A stretch of 64,000 nucleotides of DNA from Triglochin maritima (GCA_963682175.1 OY821779.1:7266501-7330500); one strand, 5' to 3'. Numbered from the stretch's first letter, positions 35,862 to 48,362 are shown. The notes: a model not told the origin generated them from the sequence alone. Made by a program: numbers and translations.

Positions 35862-37300
35862 TCAAAATTTCTTGGGTGTTTCTTGAGATGCTTTATAAAT
35901 TCGATATGCAGCAATGGACATGGTTAAATTCCCGATTACTGTTAATGCTCCCTGAAGGGCCACCAGTATCTACACAATCAATGTCAAATACATCAATTCA
36001 AACAGTAAGAAAGAATAGATGAGGTAGAATTCATATGCATCCATCTTAAATAAACAACCCTTCAACTTTTAAAAATTGCCAATGCATAATATGGAAGGAG
36101 AACAAAATGTTTCCCTTTTCTTAAAATAAATGCATCTAAGGCAAATATATATGGTGGTATCACATGCCACAAGTGTCTTCAACAAACAAGATCAACAACT
36201 CTAGACAACTAGATCTTCATCACATGATCACTGTTATTTGAAAGCAGGACCATCTACAATGTAACATTAAAGGAGAAAGAAACTTAGGTTCATGTTTGAA
36301 GCTCCGAATGTCCCTGAACGTTGCTTGTGTCAAAACAATATCTTCCTTTCTGGGATGCTACAGAAAATGCATGTAACATATGCTGTGTTTCTTTTTGCAA
36401 GCATATACTGATGTTCGTGTTTTTTTCTCACATTCGATAGTAATGTGAAAATGACGTCATCTTTCACATAGTGAATACACACATAAACATACATACATAT
36501 ATATATGTTAAACTAAAATCAGAATCTAGAAAAAAAATCAGAATTGAGAAATAATACTACTTCAAGGGACTCGGAGTTGTAGAAGAAATGCCAAGTGCAT
36601 GCACAAAATGCTCCACCAAGAAGAGGTACCTGGAAACATGAAAAATGCAATACTCACAATTTCCTAGTTCCTAATAACATCATTATTACTGAATAACGGT
36701 GAGACATCATGGCATCATAGTTTATACCATATAAAGCTATTGCATTAGAAGGAAAGTGAACATATACGGGAATGAAGTATAAAACGAAAATGAGATGTTA
36801 TCCTATTTAATGTAATGGGTTGTTTATGTAAATTTTAGCCATTACAAAGTGTTTGATATGACATTCATAATCATGTATAAAAACTATACACACTTCAACC
36901 ACAACTGCGAAAAGTTACTATATTAATATTTAAAAAGCCATAAGGCTCAAAGTTACTATATTAATACTTAAAAAGTCATAAGGCTCAAAGCCCATTAAGG
37001 CATTAAGGATACGGGATGCAAAGTCAAAAACCAATAAATTCGAAATTTTGATATAGTCAGGTTACAACATTAAGGAATCCTCTGCAGTTGATAAATAACT
37101 AGTGAAATGATTTAAGAAAGTTAGATTAGTCGTATGAAAAAACTAATTGAACCCTAAAAAATTGAACCCTAAAAAATAGACTTATGGATGAATAGAAACT
37201 TCAAGCCAAAGGGCTTTAGCATGTCTCAACAGTATATATCACGAAGGAGAACCTATCCTAGAAAATAAAGATTTAAGGGAATAGGTCAACAAACATTAAA

Positions 37301-37337
<37 letters not shown>

Positions 37338-38884
37338 TGTAACTTATATGTACGAACTAGGTAGAATAGAAGTTGTTCTCCTCGAGATGTTCAGGAGGCT
37401 CGCATTAGCTGTATATCACAAAATGACCCTTCTATAACTCGTAATTCTCAAAATCAGAATTCTACATGCAACTTGAAATTAAAACAGGGCATGTCAAAAA
37501 CAGCAAAACCCAAGAGCATTGTATGCTTTAAAGCCAAACCACGCCAACAGCACCATGCTTTAGTCGTTTGGCTATTTAACTCATAGCTGGTCCATTGTAT
37601 TTTTGGTTGACAAATAAAGAAACTTCCATCTTGAGCAACTTAAGTTAAACTTTGTGATTCTATATACTTAAATGTAGTGCTATTTATGGCTAACACTACC
37701 CTTACTTTGCAAGAAGCAAGTATTTACTATAATTAGAAACCTAAACTTTTTTAATCACGAAGTATAAGTCTGCGAGTCAAGAGGAGACGACTGACTCATA
37801 GTTGAGGTTTTAAAAGAATGGAAACTAATTCAACCATCAATTGTGATCTATCAACTTCTCATACCAAATATCCAATATAAAAGACTTCAAGCAGCTACAA
37901 GAACCGGGAGATCTCATTAGCAGTCAACAATTTATTTCGTAAAAAATTTGCCAAAGTCACGGCAAAGTAAATGAAAACAAACTTAAGTAGCAAAGAGAAA
38001 GAAGCAACAAAAAAATGTAATAAGACTCACCATTCCCCAAGACAACCCCTTCCATGACTCGTAACCGGACTTCTCTCCGTATTCCCAAACCAGAACCATA
38101 GCTGTCACCCTTCAAGCAGATGTGCACAATCATTGTACTAAAAAGCATGGATCGACATACTCATTTGGCAGAAATAGAGGGTTCAAATTCGAAACCAAAC
38201 TTAGACCCCTCTGATATCCTTTAGTTGATTGGTTTACATGTAAATAGAGTTTCAGGACATTTTTTTCAAAACTTGAAATCTTACACATGATACAGTTCCC
38301 CATTAAAATCTTAAGAAATCATGAAAAACTTAGAGATAACAAAATTTTAACGACTACCACCACTTCAATTTGAAACTAATAATAAACCAATTAACAAAGT
38401 ACCAATCCATTACCTTGAACTAGAGTTAAAATTCAAACCAATCACCTCCTTACCTGTGTTTCATTTCACTCTTACACCCTAAAATTTCAAATGCGGCGTT
38501 TAGGAAATTCAAAGGGATTTCAACGCAAACAATAGCTAAATTATGGCATTCTTAATTAGCTAACTATACTTCCACTTTCAGACCTCCAACTCCAAGATGA
38601 GGAGAGGGGTTTCGAAAGTGGAGATACCACTCGACGACGCTGGAGACGTGTATGGCCCACGTGGGGAGGGAGAGCGCGTTGGCAGGTTCGGCTGCGGAAG
38701 CGCAAAGCGGAAACGCGGTGACGGTCGCGACGGCGGAGGCGATGGCGAGACCGTTTCCGAACACGACGGAGGCGGGATTGGATGAGGTCGGAATGACGTG
38801 AACGGGTTTGGGATCGCGACGGGAAGTTGAAGTCGTTGGGGGAGTGGAAGTGAGGAGGCAGCAGTTGGGAGCGGAGATGGCCAT
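35862..38884 (-). CDS. Ycf49-like (DUF2499) chloroplast membrane protein
   Basis: Four short exons, minus strand: 38628-38884, 38031-38109, 36561-36629 and 35862-35969. All introns are GT-AG with compatible phases, and together they give 170 aa with stop TGA at 35862. Exon 1 has a Ser/Thr/Pro-rich, acidic-poor ~65-residue transit-peptide-like start ending near CASAAEPANA, then LSLPTWAIHVSSVVEW. The remainder reads YGEKSGYESWKGLSWGM, PLLGGAFCACTWHFFYNSES and LVALQGALTVIGNLTMSIAA, giving two or three membrane segments. This is the DUF2499/Ycf49 family, encoded in some algal plastids and cyanobacteria and in the nucleus of land plants; its molecular role is not established. An (AT)15 microsatellite (37303-37332) and a 38-bp tandem duplication (36912-36987) lie in intron 2. 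Confidence 0.78.
36912..36987. repeat. 38-bp tandem duplication in an intron
   Basis: Two adjacent copies of a unit beginning AAAGTTACTATATTAATA and ending AAGGCTC differ at two positions. They lie in intron 2 of the Ycf49-like gene. Confidence 0.85.
37303..37332. repeat. (AT)15 microsatellite
   Basis: Uninterrupted AT dinucleotide run, intronic in the Ycf49-like gene. Confidence 0.95.
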
Positions 38885-39708
38885 CGGAGGTGTGGTTGAT
38901 ACGTGGCGTTGTTTGGTGACTTCTCTTGTATTTGGACTTCAGGACGTGGGCCGGAAGCCCATCTCAAGTCCACATTCCGGCCCATGATATGTTTTTTCTT
39001 TTCTTTTCTTTTTTATAGTTGGTAGAAGTTTATTTTGTTTATTTGTTAACTCAAGATCACGCAATGCTCGTTGATGTTAAGAGGCAAGAGGAGAGCTTCC
39101 AAAGAGTACAAGATTTTCCTGAGAAAATTCATCAATGCGCTGTCTTAATTTTAGTATCATGAGCGTAGATAAAAAAAATTCGTTTACCGAACTCTTTTGT
39201 TGTAGATTCAGACGGTCAATCATGAGTTTGTTCATTCGTTCATTTTAGTATGGGAAGCCAGTGAATAGGTCAAGGGAGTTAAAAATTTAAAAAGAAGTAA
39301 ATAGGTTAGAGGAAAATACAGTAGCACGTCGCCAATCAAAGCCGCATACTTTACATCAAATTGCAACACGACCAGGTAGACTTTATCCCCCAAGGGTGAA
39401 AACAATACCCGTTAAAACATATATAGTCTGAAAATACTTATAATTACCCAACATTGACTCTACTTAGGAACTGGAATAATAAGAACATGATATATTGATA
39501 TATAGATAGTATTGCTACAAAAAAGGACCACTAGCACTGTAGCAGGATTATGTTCCTCAAATCCAGACATGGAAGTCTACAGCCACCTTCTTTAGGACTG
39601 CACCAAAGATAGTCGCGCCACAAACAAGACAATAGCAGTAGTTGCTTGGAAGGTAATAAATATGGTACAGATAAGCAACAAACAGGTGCAGGATGTAAAA
39701 CTTCTAAC
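38885..39708. other. Spacer between Ycf49-like and DHDPS genes
   Basis: About 0.8 kb between two head-to-tail minus-strand genes. It must hold the DHDPS 3'UTR and the promoter of the Ycf49-like gene. An overlapping frame reaching 38985 is a shadow of exon 1. Confidence 0.5.
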
Positions 39709-42700
39709 CTAGTACCTACCTAACAAAGTGAAGTCATCATCTTCAAGGACCTGCACATCTTGCTCTCCGATAAAATGCTCCCTTCCAAGTTTGTTTACTA
39801 TGTCGACAAATTCGATCCTCTTCGAAAGAGGTAGAGGGAAGTAAGGTAATCGGAAGACTGGCCTCACCACACCTAACTGTGAAAGAGCTGTATTAATTCC
39901 TGTAGGATTTGGCTCGAAGAACAACCACTCTATCAACGGCATCAGCTTTGCATTCAAATCAGGGTTTTTCCCAGTAAACATGAGCTCGCGCACCAGCCCT
40001 GGAACAAGGTTGCTCAACACAGAGATGACTCCTGTGGCCCCATGCTCCCATCTATCATCATGGCACTGATCATCATTGCCACTCCAGGTTACAATTCCTT
40101 GATCCGCATATTCCTTGATACGATAACTGCCGACGCACTCCTTCACACCGGCCATGTTGGGACTCTGAGCAAGTGTGTGAATTACTCGGGGAGGAATGTC
40201 CTGCCCAGTTCTAGAGGGTACGTTGTATACGATCGTAGGTCCCATTGAGAGGACAGGCTCGAAGTGAGCAACTAGACCTTGTAGCGATGTCTTCCCGTAA
40301 TACGGGTTGATGTGAAGAGCCGCGTGCATTCCCACGGTAAAACCTTGTTCTGTTGCATGAGTGGCTTCCCTGGTAGAGTTGCTTCCCGTGTTTCCAATGA
40401 CTTTAATTGACGAACCAAAGCAGTTGACAGTATGACCAATGAGCATGATGTGTTCATCCCAGCTCATCAAGTGACCTTCTCCAGTCGTACCTCCTACAAT
40501 CACGCCTTCTACACCATTCATAATCTGCATATTTAACAGGGAGTCATAAAGTTCAATATCAAATCTTCCATCTGGCAAATAGGGAGTTTTAAGAGCTGTG
40601 ATCAGTCGAAGTTTTTTTATCTCATCCACTGATGTCCTGCAATGATAGAAAAAACATATCATTTAAAACATACCCAAAATATATAGCAATCACACCAAAA
40701 GCAAGTCTTTTATTAAAGGTGATAGATTCACACTGGAGTGTGAGGCATTGTCCAATTCAACGAACAAATACAGGATGGAATGAGGTATATGGTTATCCTA
40801 ACGCACAAGTATTAAAAAACTTGTTCTGGATGAGGAGAGTTTGCTATTAGCAGTTACAGATAATGGCTATGATCTTATATACTAGACAGATAGCATACTA
40901 GAAAAAGATTAAGGATGGATACCCATCAAATCTACAGGGAAAAAAACTCAAGCAAAAGGAAAGATTATATAAATCCAACTCAAGATGGCACCAAAGAGAC
41001 TACTGAAACCTTCCAAAATGTAATACACCCCCAACACATGAAAGCACAGTAAAGGATACACATACAGAAAGCTAAAAAATGGAAAAAGATAGATTTGCTA
41101 GGAGAGAAGAGTCCAAAATTGTGTTTCTATTTCCTATGAAAGAAAAGGAAACCAATTTTTTCTTTGCCCTGGATAGCAGCATGCAGCACAATTTAACTGG
41201 TGAGTGCTGATTTACTTATCTGAAAAGAAACAGCAAAAATTTGAGTGTCAACAGTGCCTTGCCTGTTTTTTATTTCAAGGCTACGCATTGGAAGGTGATA
41301 ATTTGTATGTACACCAGCTCTTGTTGTCCATGCTTTCTTCCTGGTAATTTGGCAAGTAACAATCAATAAATCTAATTAGAACAAGTTGTAGCTAGATTAG
41401 AACAGCTACAAGCATATTGATGAGACACATAAACAACAAAAGCAAATATGAGAACATTGCAGCTCATTTATCAAAATCAGTAAAAAAAATTGGATTTTTC
41501 TCATAATATACACCACAATGAGATCAAAAAAATGGAGATCAATTCATGCTACGACAAATTAACAATCCTTCACTTTTACAGGAAATATATCAATGAGGAT
41601 CTAAACATGGAAGCTGGACCCTGTAGTTACATCCAAGACTAGAATTGCAACAGCATGATAAACAATTTTCTGACTACATATATAATTCTCAAAGGAAACA
41701 ACTGCTGAATTACCACCACTGAGTTGTGCATACTTAACAAGCATAACCATATACCACTCCAAAATTCCCTAAGCTTTTTTTAAATAAAAAATCTTACTAA
41801 GTATGTAATATTAATATATTATTATAAATAAAGATAAAATCTTCAACAGAACTGCACATTCTTTGATATATGCAGCACTAACTCCCAACCGAACAAGGAT
41901 GAAGACAACAGACCAAATGCCTATCACAACTTTAAAACTCAACGTTTATTCTTCAAAGGCAAAAAAATTAATCAATATTTTGTCGAAATTGGAGAAGAGT
42001 AAGTGTTATTGTTTCAAAGTGAAAAGGCCAATAAGGCATATAGTGTGCAAGAGCAACAGCAATCACAATGGTTATACAAGGACCCTAAGGGCTAACCCAA
42101 TGTACAAAAATTTAAAGAGCAAGCGAAATTGATACGAGAGGGTCAAGGAAGAGAAGATGGTTCATCTAAACCCTAAACCCTAAATCAATCTGTTCCAAGC
42201 ACTAAATCTTTTACAGAAATCACGAAACATGATTTCTCCAGCTTTCTCAATTGTTTGTGAAACAACATTTGCAAGTTCTTGAATAACAAATAACAAATAT
42301 TGCAGAACCAAACGAACACGGCTCCTAGACCGCGAAACTCCACGCAGATGTTCAACTTAAGCATGCCTCCTCCAAATAGGAATAAAAAATATCACAAACA
42401 AATAGCTGTAGCCTTTAATCGAACATTAACTTTTCAAATCTGATATCTTAATTCTCACTTAAAATCTTATTTTCAACTGTTATCATCCATTCCTTCAAAT
42501 CAAGATAAGTTCGCCAACTGACCATTTGACATAAAATAAAACCTCAAGTATTTCAATTAAAAAAAGGAACCTTTAAGGGTTTCCGACAGCATCCAACCAG
42601 AAAGTGTCATGAAAAAGGTAAGATGTCGGAATTCCAAATCATTTACTTGGAAAGATTTCGAAGCGTAATGTGCTAAAACGCAGACCCGACCTGACGTGGA

Positions 42701-42785
42701 TGTTGGGAGTGGGGAAAGGAGATCTGGAGTCCACTTCTTGTGCGATCTCTTTGGAGGAAATGGAGAAGCTCGCGAGAGTCGACAT
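39709..42785 (-). CDS. DHDPS: 4-Hydroxy-tetrahydrodipicolinate synthase (DHDPS), chloroplastic
   Basis: Condenses pyruvate with aspartate-semialdehyde, the first step specific to lysine synthesis, in plastids. The large exon 39709-40636 is certain: TTGEG (spliced residues 82-86), YNVPSRTG with catalytic Tyr169, and AGVKEC with the Schiff-base Lys197. The [19 protein letters not shown] helix, which in plant enzymes shapes the lysine-feedback site, looks normal. The C-terminus [16 protein letters not shown] is complete. The exon opens after acceptor CATTGCAG in phase 2. The only phase-matching first exon found is 42691-42785, encoding [13 protein letters not shown] through a split Arg, which joins as [13 protein letters not shown]; its donor (CAG|GTCGGG) is weak. 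This gives 340 aa, slightly short for the family because the transit peptide is short. Exon 1 is inference; the rest is secure. Confidence 0.88.
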
Positions 42786-42830
42786 TCCGGTTCCTGTCGG
42801 AGATGGACAGCAGTGGAGGTGGTGACGGCG

Positions 42831-42866
42831 CTAACAAGACGTGGTTGGAAGCCCGGTCCCTACCAT
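42831..42866 (-). other. Possible uORF upstream of DHDPS
   Basis: ATG to TAG, 11 codons, ending 45 nt before the inferred DHDPS start. It is in the leader only if transcription starts upstream of 42866, which is not shown. Confidence 0.3.
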
Positions 42867-42954
42867 GTTAGGGCTTCATTCTATTTTTTTCTTGCTACGC
42901 CCGTTGATTTCTTTTTAGTTTTTCTTTTCTTAATTATTTAGTTCGTTATTGTTG

Positions 42955-43775
42955 GTACTCTTTAGGGCGGTCAACTTCTGCTCGGATCGATAGATTACTC
43001 GATGTTCGTTTGATTTTGCTTTGATTTTGCTCGAAATTGCTCAGATCGGTTAGTAACGAGCCGAGCACGAGCAGACCCCACTCGCTCGATGCCCGCTCAA
43101 TTATCGCTCGAAACCTGATTATTATATCCAATTATTTGATTAACCTGAATATTCTATCCAATTACCCAATCGGTAAAGTGTTAAACTTATTAAATAAACT
43201 AATTTATCAAACCCAACAATCCATTTAACAAACCAAACCAAAATACTCATTAGAATCAAAACCATATTAGTACTAAACTTTTCGTTTTTTTTCATTATTA
43301 TTATTTTTTTTATTCTTTTCTACACCAAAAGTTCAAATAAATTAAGGTTTGGGTCAGGTAGATGATCTTATTTATAAGATGTTGATGTTGTGAGTTGTCC
43401 TACAATTTAGAAGATTGTGTTTGATTTTAATATTGTGTTGATTTTGTTTGATCCAAGTGTATAATTTTATTTATAAGATGTTAACGTTGTCGTATAATTT
43501 ATAAGATTGTGTTTTATTTTAGGTGTTAATTTTAAGATTGTGTTAGTAACTATTATTATATTTGTCTTAAGTAATTTTATAATTTACTTATTAGGACAAC
43601 ATTATTAGGAATTCAATACCAAAAAAAAGATTTAGATTAACGAGCCGCTCGTGAGTCGCTCGCGAGCAGATCGAACCGAACACGAGCAGAGTTTTCCGCT
43701 CGAAACCCTTAACGAGTCAATCTTGAGCAGACTCGGATAGCTTGTTTAGAGATCGATTACCCCCCTAGTACTCTT
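42955..43775. mobile_element. hAT-type non-autonomous element, 805 bp
   Basis: Perfect 8-bp target duplication GTACTCTT (42955-42962 and 43768-43775) around an element (42963-43767) starting TAGGGCGGTCAA and ending as the inverse of TAGGGGGGTAAT. Both ends are rich in short GCTCG/CGAGC inverted phrases (e.g. 43640-43735 and 42985-43105); the centre is AT-rich. An 8-bp TSD and short imperfect TIRs fit the hAT superfamily. No transposase frame remains. It sits about 180 bp upstream of the inferred DHDPS start codon. Confidence 0.82.
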
Positions 43776-44318
43776 ATTGTTTTGTTGGAAAATTTAAGAA
43801 ATTGGATGCGGTAGATACAAAGAAAGCTGATGGTAGTCTGGGGGTGCGTTTAGATGTTTGGAATTTAAACTGATTTTTCAAAAAAATACAACTGTTGACG
43901 ACACGATTTCTAAGAAGGATTTTTTCGTCTTCCGCTATCTAATCGTTTGGCTGCCAAAAATTGCAATCTCTTTTTCGTTGTCAAATCCAACCAAAATGTC
44001 AAAAACACTCATTCCCTCCAAAGGCAAAACTCATATAAACCACTGACTGTCTCGCTTCCTTCCCCTTTTTCACCATCTTGCTTCTTCTCCTTTCTCTACC
44101 TCCATCCCAAAAACTACAAAATGATTTTTGTCAACGACGACATCTAGGACAGTCAGCCCATTCACCTACTGATTTGCATGTGCGGCTACGCAGCGGAGAG
44201 AGTTTGAGTCAGAACAACTGCGTCTATTGTTCAGATTCAGTGGTGGTGCAGTGCAACGAATGTCGAAGTAGGTTTAGGGTTTACATGGTTCAACTTTTGA
44301 AATGATTTCGCTCTTTTT

Positions 44319-45219
44319 TTGGTGGTCTCATTTTTTGTGGGTTTGTTACCCTCCGGTGAGGCCACACTAAATCCTATTTTTCGGGTTATACCAAGGCGTG
44401 GAGAAATGTGGCTTATTCATGACGTTCGCCCATTCCCGGATCCCTTCCAACTTCTACAAGAGATTAGCCACAAGCAGAACATCCTGCTTGGGGTGGTCGT
44501 AGGGCAGCAGATTGTTGCCCTCGTCAAGCCAGAGGACTGGAAGGACGGTGTACCCGTAGCTGGTAACGTTTTGGCTAAGTTTTAACGTTTTGTCTTCGTT
44601 TTTTATGTTTTCAAACAATTATCTCGGATTATTGCCTTGTTCCCTTAAGTGTTCTTTGAAATGAATTGTACTGATTAATTTGTACTAATAACCACATATC
44701 AGTTGCAAAAAATGAAGTATTGTGTTGATTTATTTACTATTGTAAAAGATGAACTCTTAGTAATGCGTTTTAGTTTTTTGTTGAAGTAAAAGACGAATTG
44801 AACCGTTATTTCAAAAGTTGTAGGTAAGCAAATGTAGCATAATTTACCACAGAAGATTTTAACTTTTCTTCTGAAATTTAGCGCTCATCACCAGATAATG
44901 TGGGGGAAATGGATTTGACAATAGTTTGTTTAAGGGTCAGTTATCAGTTACCTAATAAATGTTGTATGTATAAATTCTGTTGTTAACTTTTGGGTGTATC
45001 TTTAAAATCATCTTCGTTCTAATGTTGGTATTTGCAGAACCGGAAACCCCTAAATCCCCAAACTACTCCACCACCTTCCAAGATGTTGAATGTGGCAACT
45101 ACAGAATGATGACTGTGGCAGAGATTCTTTTGCCCCCAGCGAAGCCTGTCTCTCAACCCCGGAATCACATCAGGATTGGTATGCCAATCAACGTTGACGT
45201 CATGGACACAGACGTCTGA
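44319..45219 (+). CDS. Unassigned two-exon gene or gene fragment
   Basis: An open frame ending ILLGVVVGQQIVALVKPEDW and GVPVA reaches a donor (GCTG|GTAACG, 44570). An acceptor (TATTTGCAG) ending at 45036 joins it in frame to EPETPKSPNYSTTFQDVECG, which runs to the stop after DVMDTDV at 45219. The piece before it (about 44157-44270, containing NNCVYCSDSVVVQCNECR, a CxxC..CxxC-like pattern) may be an upstream exon. No family was recognised. The repeat-rich surroundings raise the chance that it is transposon-borne. The 5' end is uncertain and the start given is simply the first in-frame Met. Confidence 0.35.
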
Positions 45220-45592
45220 AGCTGCAACTCCGTCCCTTAACACCTTGTTTTGATTTTATGTATCATTTAAGTATAGTAGTAATTGAAAGTATCTAACTGA
45301 CAAACAATTTTATTTCCTAATTTTGGGTGTAGTTAGCTTTTGTTTTGTCATATTTAAGTTGGTTAAGTAATGCATGTTGGGTTAAATTCCTGCTACGCCA
45401 ACTACTTATTTGATGTTTGAATCCTTAGTTGTTGGTTTGCCCACCACAATTTTTGTGCTTGCATCGAAGGGATTTTTACTGCGGCTTTTGGTGTCCAATG
45501 TATCAACTTTTGGTGTCCAATTTTTGTGCATGCATTGAAGGGTTTGTTGGTTTTAAAATGTTATGCAAATGTCAATATGTTACAGGACCCGA

Positions 45593-46957
45593 ATTCAGAA
45601 TGGTTAACTCCCACAATTTCCTTCTGCATCGATTCAGCTAACAGTAGCTGATGCATTGCATACATTGCATCATATGATTTTCATTTAGATTACTTTTACA
45701 TCAATAAATGCTACTAAGTTATGTGTTTAGTCTTATTTACAGAATACAGGGACCGGAATGCAATTTACCCATATCCCGAGCATAAACGCGTGCGGAAGAC
45801 TCATCTCTATCATAAAGACCAAGCTCAAGATTATCGGGTTTCAAGTAGAAATGTTTCAAAGCATAAAAGCATTCAAAACCTAATTACAAATAGAACAAGG
45901 ACTTGAGCACAAAAGTAGTCGGGGATTTGATTGCAAAAAGACAAGGACCTAATTGCAATTCGCGAGTTATTATGGAGAAAATCTAAAGAAAAATCAATGT
46001 AGTTCTCCACACATATAAAAGAATTAATCCGGAGCTCAAGAGAACGGAAAGAAATCATCCAGACGCGCAAAGGAGGATCAAATCATACCATAAACACTTA
46101 GCAAAAATCCGGATTTAATCTGACATGATTATGCGACGTTTTCGCCGCACAACACCTACAATCTGCGGCGATTTCGCCGCCACCTTAGTGATCCGTGTGC
46201 TCCAATTTTGTCCAATCGTGTCTGGACACGTGTACTCTCCAATTCTATACTTAGGTCTCTTGTAACAACTATAAATAGCCCCGAGAACGATGTTAGAAGG
46301 GTCCTTAGTCTTTGGTGGTAGTTTTATTCTTAATCTTAGTTTTGTAATCTTCTTTTCATTAATAAAATTCTGTCTTTTATTTCTTACTTTTAGTTTTCTT
46401 TTGTAATGTCTCAAGAACCCTTTCTTCCTCCCTTTATGAGTTTCTAACTCCTTCCAAAGGGTGGAGGTGACGGATTAGGGTGAAGAGAAGATGAATGAAT
46501 GTTATTATTTTAAGTTCGTATTAGTCTATTTTGATTACTTGAGTTTATGTTAAATCATTTATCATGTAATGCTTCATAACTAATATGATTTATTATAAGT
46601 TTCTGAATTCTCTAATCTAAACCTTAAATCTAAACCTCCACCCAACGGAATTCACTTCTTTGTTCTTGTTTTAGTTTTAATTGTTCTTGTTTCTTGCTTT
46701 AGATAATAAAAAATAAAAAATCTCAAAACCAACTTATTTCTTCTCTCCTTCTTCTCCTTAATCGAAAATCACACAAAAAACATAATCTCTCCCTCCTTGT
46801 GTTCGACCCGTATTTGTCACGTCTCCATTGACGCCGTGCACTTGCGGTATAAATAAAAATCTCAACAGTAGCTCAGATGAGTATGACAGGCTTGACACAA
46901 CACACTTCTACCATAGTTGGTCTTCCGGGAACGACAATGAGTACCAATGGTATTGTT
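45593..46957 (+). pseudogene. Exon-like frame split by a solo LTR
   Basis: After a plausible acceptor (TATGTTACAG, 45583-45592) an open frame starts DPNSEWLTPTISFCIDSANS. It is interrupted at 45648 by the 45649-46867 LTR and continues in the same frame beyond it as SSDEYDRLDTTHFYHSWSSG, ending at a TAG near 46957. It may be the last exon of the unassigned gene just upstream. Family unknown. Confidence 0.35.
45644..46872 (+). mobile_element. Solo LTR, 1219 bp, with TSD GTAGC
   Basis: It starts TGATGCATTG (45649) and ends AATCTCAACA (46867), flanked by perfect 5-bp duplications GTAGC (45644-45648 and 46868-46872). A TATA box (TATAAATA, 46270-46277) is followed by 'gccccgag' and a poly-T/A-signal-like region. 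The tail 'gccgtgcacttgcggtat' is common near the 3' ends of plant Ty3/gypsy LTRs (recall). It has no CGGTCGACCG palindromes, unlike the other LTRs here. Confidence 0.82.
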
Positions 46958-48362
46958 AGGGAAGGAGTGTTGCGGAGTGTTTTTTAGAAACAAATATATC
47001 AACAACTAAGTAAGAGAGTTTGTAATTTTGGGGGAAGAAACAGAACCCCGTGTTTTTGTATTTTGTTAACATATCAACAAACAATGGTAATGTTTAAGAT
47101 ATCCAAACAGTTTATGTTGTTAACATTCCTAAATATTTCCTTCATTTCTCTTTGATATGAGCCTCCTAAATGCATGGTCTGAAAATGTTGATAACATGTT
47201 CATATATGCTAACTCCCAACACATGAGGTTGCAATTTTTTCGAAAATAACTGTGTTAACTGAAACATGATCATAGTAGACAAATAGGTGATCAACATTCA
47301 TCATGCTGCATAAGTACTGAAATAAATGACTTGCTCACTACAACACTAACTAGTTAGTCCAGTCTATACTGAAGTCAATTATCAGTCAAGTACTTAAACA
47401 TAACAATCCAACCATAAGTAATACATAATTCGTTCCGAAAGACGTTAAACACAATACAAGCTTGTAACCATAACAATAGTCTACACCCTAACGACGTTGC
47501 ATATGTGAAAGTTCCTCTGCCAACCATAGTCTCCGGCTACTCATATCGCACAGCACGTACAATACCTCACGTTTTGTCAAGATCTCAAATATCCTAGCTG
47601 CTTTAATCCACTCAGTCGTTCCCGGACATATATCGCATCCTCTAGCCATCTCCACACATGCTTCCACACTGTAAAGTGCCGCTCAGTCAGACCTTTGTTT
47701 CAGCACATTTGCTATCGAGAACAAACCATCACTTATAAGATGCACTAAAGGAGCTACCCTTACTCTACGATTGCTTTCAGCCTTGGCTACGATTTCCTCC
47801 AAATGTGGATTGTCGCTCTCGCCATCCTCTTCCCCAGAGTCAGTCGTATCTACCCTATGGGAACGACTCTTTGTGTTGTAATGCGAGGAAGCACTTCACT
47901 TTGCTAGTAGATTTGTTTTTTTCCGCCCTCGTATGGATTGAGTATGTTGTCACCATCCACAACATCACGACCAAATATCAACTCAAGCTCATGCTCACAT
48001 TGGATTGGCACATGTCCAAAGTTTTCAAGACCAAAGTGTGTCTGCAAACATTATCAACCAACAAATTAGACATCCAAAGCATCAATATGTAAGCGAAAAA
48101 CTATAGTACAACAATTAACAATGATAATCATACCTCTTGGTTTTGTTTCCACCACTCATCTTCCATTTCTATAGTGCGCCTCTCGTCATCTCATCACTTC
48201 CCTGTCTGAAGTTTCAACCATTTCCAAGTTGCATACTCTCTCTTCGTGTTTTCCCATTGATTCTTGTGTTGATCCCACTTGAAGTATACCCCGACTTCCC
48301 TATGGAAGTTGGTCACTAGATTATGTATGTCTGTAATGTTGGCTTTTTGGCCTTAATCCTAT
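46868..48362. repeat. Direct duplication, copy 1 (1.5 kb)
   Basis: Almost identical to 51222-52716 at a constant offset of 4354 bp. I counted about eight differences, all transitions. It begins exactly at the target duplication after the solo LTR and includes the first 26 bp of the copia LTR (48337-48362), so the copia insertion is older than the duplication. Confidence 0.93.
47490..48320 (-). pseudogene. Myb/SANT-like-domain pseudogene, copy 1
   Basis: Minus-strand reading gives VYFKWDQHKNQWENTKREY, ATWKWLKLQTGK, a stop, then DEWWKQNQE, an intron-like gap (GT donor, AG acceptor near 48040) and FGRDVVDG. It ends in KAARIFEILTKREVLYVL...WLAEEL. This is the layout of plant Myb/SANT-like proteins related to the second ORF of PIF/Harbinger elements ('L10-interacting MYB-like'). 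Several in-frame stops make it non-functional. Confidence 0.6.

Noticed and set aside
38578..38985. 135-codon minus-strand frame overlapping the Ycf49-like exon 1
   Set aside because: Shifted shadow of the real exon; its Pro/Ser-rich product comes from GC-rich codons read out of frame.
42640..42690. Alternative donor (CCAA|GTAAAT) for DHDPS exon 1
   Set aside because: It leaves the wrong phase for the secure exon 2, whereas the CAG|GTCGGG site gives an in-frame Arg before TSVDEIKK.
43830..43860. GGGGGTGCGTTTAGATG as a transposon terminus
   Set aside because: It resembles known DNA-transposon ends, but no inverse partner or target duplication was found.
46868..46881. GTAGCTCAGATGAG resembles the D-arm of a tRNA
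   Set aside because: No acceptor stem, anticodon arm or T-arm follows at the right spacing; it is the target site of the LTR insertion.
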